DNA from: Eubacterium sp.
Lineage (GTDB): Bacteria; Bacillota; Clostridia; Lachnospirales; Lachnospiraceae
Length of the DNA: 64,000 nt
Reading direction: 5' to 3'
Assembly (NCBI GenBank): GCA_022764165.1
Contig: JALERM010000045.1
Span: forward strand, 25,552-89,551
Shown here: piece by piece, positions 9,120-18,104 of the stretch
Numbering within the stretch: the stretch's first letter is position 1
How the letters are laid out: each line of letters starts with the position of its first letter
The notes under the pieces: model-generated
Seen by the model: the letters and a program-made list of their open reading frames with translations, nothing else
The model's database searches: none
Told to the model about the DNA's origin: nothing
Translations under genes and position numbers: made by a program

Positions 9120-9754
9120 AAGGCTTATTGCTGAAGGATTTTTATAATTTAAGGACAACACTGAAAACGATGCTGATGATCTTGGTGATATTTTTGGCTT
9201 TTGTAATTATACGGCATTATGAATTTGCACTGCCGCTGATTCCGGTCCTGCTTAGTAGCTCCTTGTTAACAACAGTTATAAATCTGGATAAACATTCCAA
9301 ATGGAATATGCTGATGGTCACAGCGCCGATAGAGAAAAAAGAACTGGTGCAAGAGAAATACGCATTACTTATGCTGCTGAATATATGTGGTATACTGATC
9401 GGCACAGCAGCATCCATTCCGTTTATTTTGTCTGGTAAAATAAAACTGGTCAGTTTTATTGATATGACATTACTCGGATGGAGTATTTCATTACTACAGG
9501 GAACAATTTTCCTTACACTTTCTTACCTGTTTGGTAAGAACCTGATGGAAAAGCTGGAGCTTATGATGGTAGTGTCGTATGTGGTTTCATTTGCAATCAT
9601 CATTCCCGTATATTTCTTAGTGCCGGATTTGTTTGGTACTGAAAATCACAGCCTGATTATTACACATTTCATCATTTTTCTTGCGATATTGGCCGTGTAT
9701 GGAATTTTGGAACAAGTGTCGATTACGAAAAGTATGAAATCAGAAAATTTGTAG
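9116..9754 (+). CDS. ABC-2 transporter permease
   Basis: Six-TM-like protein overlapping the ATPase stop, similar layout to 57083-57727. Confidence 0.8.
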   Translation: MKGLLLKDFYNLRTTLKTMLMILVIFLAFVIIRHYEFALPLIPVLLSSSLLTTVINLDKHSKWNMLMVTAPIEKKELVQEKYALLMLLNICGILIGTAASIPFILSGKIKLVSFIDMTLLGWSISLLQGTIFLTLSYLFGKNLMEKLELMMVVSYVVSFAIIIPVYFLVPDLFGTENHSLIITHFIIFLAILAVYGILEQVSITKSMKSENL

Positions 9755-9766
9755 GGAGGAAAATAG

Positions 9767-10162
9767 ATGGATTTTAATGATGAGAAAGATTATATTATGC
9801 GTATCATTAAAGAAATGGTAAGGGTTCTTTTTTCTTTAATGCTTGGAAAACAGTACAAGTCTGTAGAGTTACCAGAGGAAAATAAGTATGAGGTTTCTGG
9901 AAAAGCATTAGAGGAATTTGAAAAGATGGTAGATCGGGGCTTTGTAAATGAAGCAGAAAATATGCTATTGGAAAACATTAATTATACGAAAAAAGAAGAA
10001 ATTCTTGCTGCGCTACTATTTTATCAATATGTGAGTGAGAAAGATAATGCTTTCTTGGCTTCTCATAATTACTCCAAAGAAGAAGCGTTGGATGGAATTA
10101 AGGCGTTGGCAGAAAGAGCAGGATACGGTGAAATGAGCGAAATATTTCTGGACTCTCTTTAA
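9767..10162 (+). CDS. Hypothetical protein (DUF6483-like)
   Basis: ORF with RBS GGGAGG; MDFNDEKDYIMRIIKEMVRVLFSLMLGK. Confidence 0.55.
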   Translation: MDFNDEKDYIMRIIKEMVRVLFSLMLGKQYKSVELPEENKYEVSGKALEEFEKMVDRGFVNEAENMLLENINYTKKEEILAALLFYQYVSEKDNAFLASHNYSKEEALDGIKALAERAGYGEMSEIFLDSL

Positions 10163-10204
10163 ACAGTGGCGTAGCCAATGGTATTGAAAGGAGGGCGAGC
10201 CTGT

Positions 10205-10642
10205 GTGGGAAAAGTGTTAATAGCTACATTTGACGATAAAGAGGAAACAACATTTGATGAGTTGCTTTCGTTTTTGAAATCAAAAAGCCATATAAAAGTG
10301 CTGAATACTTTTCCTAATGATAGCTATTTGAGATACGATAACTTGATGATAGATGTAAAATATCGAATGGTAGAGAGGGATGGGGAAAGTATTGAACTGA
10401 CTAATTATGAGTTTGAAATTCTTCATTTGCTGGCACAGCATCCCGGACAAGTATTTTCTAAAGAACAAATATATAATCAGGTGTGGAAAGAACCCTATTA
10501 TGGGGCAGAGGACAATGTTATGAGTTTGATCCGCCGGATACGAAAGAAAATAGAACCTGATCCGGCAAAGCCAATCTTCATACTCACGGTTTGGGGTGTT
10601 GGGTATCGCTTCAATCCTCATGTGGCAAGACAGACAATATAA
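10205..10642 (+). CDS. Orphan winged-helix DNA-binding protein (OmpR/PhoB-type, no receiver)
   Basis: Trans_reg_C motif ELTNYEFEILHLLAQHPGQVFSKEQIYNQVWKEPYYGAEDNVMSLIRRIRKKIEPDP...WGVGYRFN; paralogue at 60618. Confidence 0.87.
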   Translation: MGKVLIATFDDKEETTFDELLSFLKSKSHIKVLNTFPNDSYLRYDNLMIDVKYRMVERDGESIELTNYEFEILHLLAQHPGQVFSKEQIYNQVWKEPYYGAEDNVMSLIRRIRKKIEPDPAKPIFILTVWGVGYRFNPHVARQTI

Positions 10643-10985
10643 AAAATAAATAATGAATAATCAAGAAGTAAGCAGTGTTTATTACAGAAAATAACGCTGC
10701 TTATTTTTTTCTCAAAAATATCAAAAAAATTTTCTAAACAGGCTATTTTTTACCCTTTCAAACCTGCGATTAGTGAAGGGGTAAATATTCTTACATTCAA
10801 ATCAAAATTTTTCCCTTTCATCGTACCTTGACAATTTCATCGCCTGCCCGAATTGATACCCGGTATAGGAGTGTGCATCCTGCACACCGTACCGGAGGAA
10901 ACGCTGCGGAACTGGAAAGCCGGAGCTGGAACGGGTTCGTGGAAGAAAACAGGCAAAACGCTCAAATTATATTTCGTGAAAATTA

Positions 10986-11046
10986 GATAACAGTAGATAC
11001 CGTGCGGGGAAGTCTTGGAACTTCCCCGCATTTATGTGCTGTTATC
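10986..11046. repeat. Nested inverted repeat (cruciform/terminator-like)
   Basis: GATAACAG(10986)/CTGTTATC(11039) enclosing TGCGGGGAAGT(11003)/ACTTCCCCGCA(11020). Confidence 0.75.
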
Positions 11047-11159
11047 CTGCAACAGTACAAAACTTAAAAAGAGGAGGGGAGCTGCCATGAAAACATAGGG
11101 AAATAAGAAGTTATCAGATCAGGCGTTTTATCAAATTATGAAAAGCGAGGTATTTAATC

Positions 11160-14100
11160 ATGAAAGGAAAAGTAAAAAGGATTGTTTCGGGGATGCTTTC
11201 GGTAATGACAATCCTGACTTCTGTTGTACAGCCTGTCACAACGTATGCGGCAGAGCCGGAGCCGGCAGCTTATGAAGCAGAATACCCGGCGCTTGAAAAA
11301 GTGCGGGATATGCTGGCAGAGGATGAAGTGGTTACAGCAGAGGACTATGAAGTGGAGATTGGAAGTGATTTTGATGTGGAAACCGATTTTTCCGGTATGG
11401 AGATTAATGAAGAAAAAGTCAAAGTGACTTTCCATGAAGCAAAGAATGAAGCCGGGGAGGACTTTAATGGAAACCATGCGGATTCCTATAAAGCGGTCTA
11501 CTTTGTAGAACCTGCCAGCGGCAATCCTTCTTATCATATTGTCAGGAAGATCATTGTAAAAGAGCCGGCTACTGAATCACAGTCGGAAAAATCGTCCGAG
11601 GCCGGAGGTGATACGGGGCAGTCCGAAGAATCAGAAAGTGAAGATGGAGAATCGGACACCCATTCGGAACTTGCTGCAGAAACAGAAATGTTATCGGAGA
11701 CTGAACTGGACGCTGCGTTAGAGACATCGGAAACACAGGATACCGTTGATGAAGAAAGCGGGCTTACCCTTAGTGATGTCATGCTGCAGGCCGTAGAACA
11801 GGATGTTGATCTTCTTGAGATGGAGGAAGGGGAGACAGTTACATTTACCGCAAGTTCGGCAATGCTTTATGCGGCAAGGGCAACACAAAGTGTAACAGTG
11901 ACAAAAGGTTCCTGGTATTATTATGCGGATTATGGTCTTGGTTCTTATCTCACCTGCCCGTATACGGTTACATTTGGAAGTATAACAGCTACGGCTTATT
12001 GTGTACAGCCATCAAAACCGGGGCCGGGAAATGGAACCTATACGATTACAAAACTGGCAGACAGCAAGACACTTGCAAAGGTTTGCTATTATGGCACAAA
12101 GGCATCTGGTGATGAGGGATTTTTTGAGGAGAAATATCCTGATTTTTCAGCCGGAAAGCGTTTTATCATTACCCATATTGCGGCTGCATATGCAAATGGG
12201 AGCAGCGATGCGTTTTCCGGAACCAACAGTACGGGACAGGCACTTGCAATGGAACTGTATAACTATTGTGTAAGCCAGCCGGATATTCCGGATGTGGCAA
12301 TGTCATTTTCAAATGCCAGTGTAACTGCCTATGTGGATGGGAATGAGCAGCGTACAAAGGAAGTTACCTTTAACGCTGATACATTACAGACAATTACTAT
12401 GAATTTACCGGATGGCGTGAAATTTCATAACGTAACAACGGGAAAGACAAGTAAGGCAGGTGCGTCCGTAGAAGTAGCGGGAGGCACGAAGTTTTATCTT
12501 TCAGCTCCGCTGACACAGACAGCCGATGTATCCGGTTCCTGGTCTGCCACGATGAAAGGAAGTATCACCAAAGATTACTCCGCTTACAAGATTACGACAG
12601 GAAGTGATACACAGGATTTGGCACTCGTGTTTGGCGAAGGTGTTGATGATGAAAAATATGTGGATTTTTCTGTAAAGTGGCTGGAACTTGCAAAGGTTCA
12701 GGTAGTGAAAGTGGATTCTAATAATAAGGACGCAAAATTATCCGGTGCGGTATTTGGTATTTACAGTGATAAAGACTGTACGCAGTTGATTACAAAAATG
12801 CCGGCAACAGACAGTAATGGTGCGTCCACTGTGGAAATTGTAAAGACGCAGGATACCGTGTACTTAAAAGAAATTACAGCTCCAACAGGATACCGTATCA
12901 ATACGACTTCCTACAATGTAACATTGGTTGCAAACAAGACTGCAACAACAACCGTACCGGATGTGGAGCAGCTTGGGGAATTGACTATTTATAAAGAAGG
13001 GCAGGTTTTGGTTGGTGCGGATGTAAGTGAAACAGGTACAGTATTCCGTTATGAGAATCACCGTCAGCCAGGAGCCATTTACAATGTCTATGCCGGGGAG
13101 GATATTGCTACTGCCTATGGTGCGGTTGTATATAAAAAAGGCGATCTTGTAAAAGAAAACCTGACAATGGATTCCAATGGTGCGGTAATCCTGAAAAATC
13201 TGCATCTTGGCACTTACGTTGTGAAGGAAATGCAGGCTCCGGAGAATTTCTATAATGCGGGGGAAGAAAAAACTGTGACATTATCTTATGCCGGACAGAA
13301 TGTTGAAGTAGTATTTTCCGAGACAACTTTCACGAATGACCGTCAGAAGGCAAAGGTAACTGTTACAAAGAAAGATCAGGATACAGAGAATCCGCTGGAT
13401 GGCGGTGTTTTCGGACTGTATGCGAACAGCGATATTATAGCCTTTGATGGTACAGTGATTGTCAAAAAGGGAACGCTGATTGAGAAGGCTGTGACCGGGG
13501 ATGATGGAACAGCGGCTTTTACGGCTGATTTTCCGATAGGCTTTTCTTACTGTGTGAAAGAGGAGCAGGCCCCGGAAGGGTATCTAAGGAACACGAAGGA
13601 TGTATATTCCTTTGCCTTTTCTTATACCAATGATAGTGAAGCGGTGGTTTCTTTCTCCCATACCTTTACTAATGAACGTGTTAATGCAAAGATTTCTCTG
13701 CATAAAAAGGATGCGGAGACGAATCAGGCAGTGCCGCAAGGGGATGCGACACTGGAAAATGCTGTCTATGGCCTGTATGCCCGTGAGGACATTGTGCATC
13801 CGGACGGGGCAACGGGTGTGATCTATAAGGCAGGAGAAAAAGTGGCAACGCTGACAACGGATGAACATGGTGAGGCATCTGTGGAAAATCTGTATCTTGG
13901 CAGCTACTATGTAAAAGAAATTACTCCGCCGACAGGGTATCTGGCAGATGAAAATGAATATGACCTGGTGTGCAGTTATGAAGGCGATCTGGTGGCTACG
14001 GTAGAACGGGAATGTACTTCCCAGGAGCAGGTAGTGAAACAGCCGTTCCAGATTATTAAAGCTGCGGATAATGGAAAGACAGACGCAGATCTGCTTTCTG

Positions 14101-17100
14101 GTGCCGGATTTACCGCTTACCTGGTATCCTCTCTGAGCGTTAAAGAAGATGGAAACTATGATTTTTCTTCCGTAACGCCAGTGGTAATCGGGGAAAATGG
14201 TGCGACAGAAATCTTTACGGATGAAAAAGGCTATGCCTGCAGTATTGCAATCCCATACGGTACATATATCGTCCGTGAGACAACGACACCGCACAATTAT
14301 ACTCCGGTGGATGATTTTATTGTCCGTATTACGGAGCATCATCCAAACACGCCGCAGGTATGGCGGGTACTTCTGGACGATGAATTTGAAGCAAAGCTGA
14401 AAATTGTGAAACAGGATGATGAAACCAAAAAGCCGGTGTTAGCAAAAAATACAGAGTTTAAGATTTATGACCTTGATAATGAGCAGTATGTAGAGCAGGT
14501 AACAACTTATCCAACTACTGTTGTCCATAAGTCCTACTTTACGGATGAGCAGGGGTATCTGATCCTGCCGCAGAATCTGAAAATCGGGCATTACCGGATT
14601 GAAGAAGTAAATGCTCCGTATGGCTATACGCTGAATGAAAATTATTATGAGGTGGCTGTGGATTCCAACACGGCTTATCAGATGGACACTGTTTCCGGGG
14701 ATGTTGTCATTGAAGTGATCTACGAAAATCATCCGGTCAAGGGAGAACTGAAGGTTGTAAAACGTGGTGAAGTCCTGGATGGATTTGATAAGAATTTTAC
14801 TTACAAAGAGGAAACATTGGAAGGGGCTGTGTTTGAAGTATATGCCGCAGAGGATATTTATACGGCTGATTTCCAGAAGGATTCCGATGGAAACCGGATT
14901 TTGGAGTATGATGCGGATGCGCTGGTGGCAACACTGACTACGGATGAAAATGGAGAGGCGTATCTTTCTGATCTTCCGCTTGGTTCTTACCGGATTGTGG
15001 AAGTGACCGCACCGGAAGGATTTGTATTAAATGAGTCAGCACAGACAGTTACCTTTACCTATGCAGATCAGAATACACCTGTGGTTAAACAGGAAGCAGT
15101 CTTTACAAATGAACGCCAGAAGGTGGAAGTATCTGTGATAAAGCAGGATGCTGTGACAAAGGCGGAAGTTGCCGGAGCCGTTTTTGGTCTGTATGCAAAA
15201 GAGGATATTCTGTCTCATGGAGAAGTCATTGTAGAAGCGGATACATTGCTTGGAAAAGCACTGTCAGAGGAAGATGGAAAAGCTGTTTTCGCATTAGATG
15301 TGCCGTTTGGAAATTACTATATCAAAGAGCTGACCGCTCCGGCTGGTTATGTATCTTCCGATCAGGTGCTGGAACTGACCGCTGCTTATCAGGGACAGGA
15401 TATAAAAGTGGTTGAACTGGAGTCTGTGTTTGAGAATGAGCCTACAAGGATTTCGGTAAAGAAAACAGACCTTACTACCGGAGTGGAGCTTTCCGGAGCA
15501 ACATTAACTGTTCTGGATAAGGATGGAAATGTGGTAGATACATGGAAGTCTGTCAAAGGTGAGGAACATATGATTGAACGTCTGACTGTGGGCGAGACAT
15601 ATACGCTGCGTGAGGAACTGGCTCCGTATGGTTATCTGCAGGCGGAGGAAATCACATTTACGGTGGAAGATACCGCAGAGGTTCAGAAAGTAGAAATGAA
15701 AGATGATGTTCCGACGGGGCTTCTCCTGATTAACAAAAAGGGAGAATTTCTGGAAAATGTGTCTGTGATGGATTCAGTTGGCGGATGGATTGCACACCTG
15801 TTTGAGTATATATCCGGTTCCCTGAAAGATGTTACCTTTGAAGTATATGCTTTGGAGGATATTAAAGCTGCTGACGGGGAAAGTGAGGATTATTACAAAA
15901 AGGATGAGCTGATTGCGGAGATTACAACAGATGATACCGGAGTAGCAAGGCTTTCTGATCTTCCGCTTGGCAAATACTATGTGAAAGAAAAAGAGACAGC
16001 CGACGGGTATGTCCTGGATGGGGAAATTCGTGAGATTGACCTGACTTACCGTGACCAGAATACGGAAGTTGTTACCTATTCTTCTGATTGGCAGAATCTG
16101 CGGCAGAAGGTTGAGGTATCGGTTCTGAAAAAGGAAAAGGATTCTGATCGTGTACTGGAAGGGGCCGTATTTGCCCTGGCTGCGAATGAGGATATTACCA
16201 ACAAAGACGGAAAAGTGATCATGGAGGCCGGAACCGTCATTGAGGAGAGAGCAACGGATAAAGACGGGAAACTTACCTTTACGGCTGATCTTCCAATAGG
16301 CTTTTCCTATTCTGTGAAAGAAACAGTACCAGCACCGGGATTTGCAACAACGGATGAGGTTCAGGAATTTATATTCACTTATGAAGATGCAGAAAAAGAA
16401 TCCGTCTCTTTTGCATTTACTTTTGAGGATGAGCCTACTGTGTTTGAGTTTACCAAAACATCCCTGACAGATGGAAAGGAAGTAGAGGGAGCAAAACTGC
16501 GGATTACAGATGAAGATGGCAATGTAGTGGAAGAATGGACTTCCGGAAAGGAACCGTATATCATTAAGGAGCTGGTTGTGGGGAAGGAATATACCATGAC
16601 AGAAACTCTGCCTGCGGATGGTTATGTGACAGCGGAAAATATTACCTTCACTGTGGAAGATACTGCCGAAGTTCAGAAAATCGAGATGAAGGACGATGTG
16701 ACAAAGGTGGAAATCTCTAAAACAGATATTTCCGGTAAGGAGCTGCCGGGAGCAAAATTAACCATTCTTGACAAAGACGGTAATGTGGTGGAAAGCTGGA
16801 CATCCACTGAGGAGCCGCATTATATAGAAATGCTGCCAATCGGAGAATATACACTTCGTGAGGAATCTGCACCGGAAGGGTATCTGGTAGCCGAGGATGT
16901 GAAATTTGAGGTAAAAGATACCGGAGAAATTCAGAAGGTGGTGATGAAGGATGAAGTGAAACCGGAAGAAACACCGCAGACTTCTTCGGACACACCGAAA
17001 ACAGGTGATGATACTCATGCGGTATTGTGGATTATTCTTTGCGGGCTGGCATTTGCAGGACTGGCAGGCTCTGTGGTACTGCTTCGCAGGAAGAAAAAAT

Positions 17101-17102
17101 AA
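11160..17102 (+). CDS. Giant SpaA/CnaB-repeat surface adhesin with thioester domain and sortase-type anchor
   Basis: Signal peptide; TED-like AYCVQPSKPGP ... TGQALAMELYNY; many CnaB repeats (LGSYRIVEVTAPEGFVLNE...); C-terminus TPKTGDD + TM + RRKKK. Confidence 0.9.
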   Translation: MKGKVKRIVSGMLSVMTILTSVVQPVTTYAAEPEPAAYEAEYPALEKVRDMLAEDEVVTAEDYEVEIGSDFDVETDFSGMEINEEKVKVTFHEAKNEAGEDFNGNHADSYKAVYFVEPASGNPSYHIVRKIIVKEPATESQSEKSSEAGGDTGQSEESESEDGESDTHSELAAETEMLSETELDAALETSETQDTVDEESGLTLSDVMLQAVEQDVDLLEMEEGETVTFTASSAMLYAARATQSVTVTKGSWYYYADYGLGSYLTCPYTVTFGSITATAYCVQPSKPGPGNGTYTITKLADSKTLAKVCYYGTKASGDEGFFEEKYPDFSAGKRFIITHIAAAYANGSSDAFSGTNSTGQALAMELYNYCVSQPDIPDVAMSFSNASVTAYVDGNEQRTKEVTFNADTLQTITMNLPDGVKFHNVTTGKTSKAGASVEVAGGTKFYLSAPLTQTADVSGSWSATMKGSITKDYSAYKITTGSDTQDLALVFGEGVDDEKYVDFSVKWLELAKVQVVKVDSNNKDAKLSGAVFGIYSDKDCTQLITKMPATDSNGASTVEIVKTQDTVYLKEITAPTGYRINTTSYNVTLVANKTATTTVPDVEQLGELTIYKEGQVLVGADVSETGTVFRYENHRQPGAIYNVYAGEDIATAYGAVVYKKGDLVKENLTMDSNGAVILKNLHLGTYVVKEMQAPENFYNAGEEKTVTLSYAGQNVEVVFSETTFTNDRQKAKVTVTKKDQDTENPLDGGVFGLYANSDIIAFDGTVIVKKGTLIEKAVTGDDGTAAFTADFPIGFSYCVKEEQAPEGYLRNTKDVYSFAFSYTNDSEAVVSFSHTFTNERVNAKISLHKKDAETNQAVPQGDATLENAVYGLYAREDIVHPDGATGVIYKAGEKVATLTTDEHGEASVENLYLGSYYVKEITPPTGYLADENEYDLVCSYEGDLVATVERECTSQEQVVKQPFQIIKAADNGKTDADLLSGAGFTAYLVSSLSVKEDGNYDFSSVTPVVIGENGATEIFTDEKGYACSIAIPYGTYIVRETTTPHNYTPVDDFIVRITEHHPNTPQVWRVLLDDEFEAKLKIVKQDDETKKPVLAKNTEFKIYDLDNEQYVEQVTTYPTTVVHKSYFTDEQGYLILPQNLKIGHYRIEEVNAPYGYTLNENYYEVAVDSNTAYQMDTVSGDVVIEVIYENHPVKGELKVVKRGEVLDGFDKNFTYKEETLEGAVFEVYAAEDIYTADFQKDSDGNRILEYDADALVATLTTDENGEAYLSDLPLGSYRIVEVTAPEGFVLNESAQTVTFTYADQNTPVVKQEAVFTNERQKVEVSVIKQDAVTKAEVAGAVFGLYAKEDILSHGEVIVEADTLLGKALSEEDGKAVFALDVPFGNYYIKELTAPAGYVSSDQVLELTAAYQGQDIKVVELESVFENEPTRISVKKTDLTTGVELSGATLTVLDKDGNVVDTWKSVKGEEHMIERLTVGETYTLREELAPYGYLQAEEITFTVEDTAEVQKVEMKDDVPTGLLLINKKGEFLENVSVMDSVGGWIAHLFEYISGSLKDVTFEVYALEDIKAADGESEDYYKKDELIAEITTDDTGVARLSDLPLGKYYVKEKETADGYVLDGEIREIDLTYRDQNTEVVTYSSDWQNLRQKVEVSVLKKEKDSDRVLEGAVFALAANEDITNKDGKVIMEAGTVIEERATDKDGKLTFTADLPIGFSYSVKETVPAPGFATTDEVQEFIFTYEDAEKESVSFAFTFEDEPTVFEFTKTSLTDGKEVEGAKLRITDEDGNVVEEWTSGKEPYIIKELVVGKEYTMTETLPADGYVTAENITFTVEDTAEVQKIEMKDDVTKVEISKTDISGKELPGAKLTILDKDGNVVESWTSTEEPHYIEMLPIGEYTLREESAPEGYLVAEDVKFEVKDTGEIQKVVMKDEVKPEETPQTSSDTPKTGDDTHAVLWIILCGLAFAGLAGSVVLLRRKKK

Positions 17103-17128
17103 TATTTTAAAGAGTTACTGATGATACA

Positions 17129-17169
17129 GGCGTTTATGGTCTGCTTTTGCATTCCATGAGCGCCTTTTT
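17129..17169 (+). terminator. Intrinsic terminator after adhesin
   Basis: GGCGTTTATGG/CCATGAGCGCC followed by TTTTT. Confidence 0.75.
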
Positions 17170-17195
17170 GTGTTTATAAGAAAGGGCAGATAAGA

Positions 17196-17342
17196 ATGAA
17201 AGGAATTATGATCGGAGTTGTGGCGGTTGCCGCCTTATTTACATTTTTCCTTTACTGCTGTGTCCGTGTAGGGGCACAGGAGGACAGATGGATGGAAGAA
17301 ATGGAGTGGAAGGATAGACAGGATGTCAGGAGAAGCGGATAA
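17196..17342 (+). CDS. Small membrane protein (48 aa)
   Basis: MKGIMIGVVAVAALFTFFLYCCVRVGAQEDRWMEEMEWKDRQDVRRSG; overlaps next ORF. Confidence 0.55.
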   Translation: MKGIMIGVVAVAALFTFFLYCCVRVGAQEDRWMEEMEWKDRQDVRRSG

Positions 17343-17562
17343 TCAACGGTTTGCAGAAGATAAGCCTGGGGATTGTACCTGCTGTTATTTTTGGGATAAC
17401 CGAAAGCGTTCTTGTACAAAGGAAACCTGTTATTACCTTCTTCCGGAAACGGGAACCGGTAATGACAGCAGAGATTGCAGCGTTTGTCCATATGGCAGGC
17501 ATTCCCCTTGCATTGGGTACTGCCTGTTAAAGATTATTCGGGAAATGCGCCTGCGGATATAA
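17323..17562 (+). CDS. Small cysteine-rich protein, probable metal binding
   Basis: CTCCYFWDNRKRSCTKETCYYLL...CSVCPYGRHSPCIGYC. Confidence 0.6.
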   Translation: MSGEADNQRFAEDKPGDCTCCYFWDNRKRSCTKETCYYLLPETGTGNDSRDCSVCPYGRHSPCIGYCLLKIIREMRLRI

Positions 17563-17585
17563 AGCAGAGAAAGAAGGTGATTATC

Positions 17586-18104
17586 ATGCAGGATGAAGTA
17601 AATGAGAAAACGGTATCCCTCTGTATCAATGGTGGCAAAATTTCCGCACGGATATTGAAAAATGCAATGGCAAAAGCACTCGCAAAGATGGAGCAGGAGA
17701 AGCGGAAAGGGCAGCAGAAAGCAGCAGAGAAAGGGCAGGAGAAAGATACTGCGGTCTATCATGGGAAACAGAGTATGGAGAAACTGATGAAGCAGAACTG
17801 CCAGTTATCGAATATTGAAGTGACAAACGGGAATATAAAGTCCTTTGAGAAATGTGCCAGAAAATACTGCATTGATTTTAGTCTGAAAAAGGATACTTCT
17901 GTATCTCCGCCCCGATATTTTGTGTTCTTTAAAGCAAAGGATGTGGATGTAATGACAGCGGCTTTTAAAGAATATTCCGGAAAGCAGCTTACTAAGAGCA
18001 AAAAGCCTTCTATCCGTAAAAAACTGTCACTGGCGAAAGAGCGTATGGCAAAGCACAGAGAGAGGGAAAAAACCAAACAGAAAGAACGGGGGCCGGAGCA
18101 TTGA
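17586..18104 (+). CDS. pcfB: PcfB family protein (DUF3801)
   Basis: Family-typical sequence directly upstream of and overlapping the coupling protein gene. Confidence 0.85.
   Translation: MQDEVNEKTVSLCINGGKISARILKNAMAKALAKMEQEKRKGQQKAAEKGQEKDTAVYHGKQSMEKLMKQNCQLSNIEVTNGNIKSFEKCARKYCIDFSLKKDTSVSPPRYFVFFKAKDVDVMTAAFKEYSGKQLTKSKKPSIRKKLSLAKERMAKHREREKTKQKERGPEH

Noticed and set aside
11534-11782. Reverse-strand ORFs across the adhesin and transfer genes (for example 11534-11782, 13584-14342)
   Set aside because: Shadow ORFs of strongly coding plus-strand genes; no RBS or recognisable domain.
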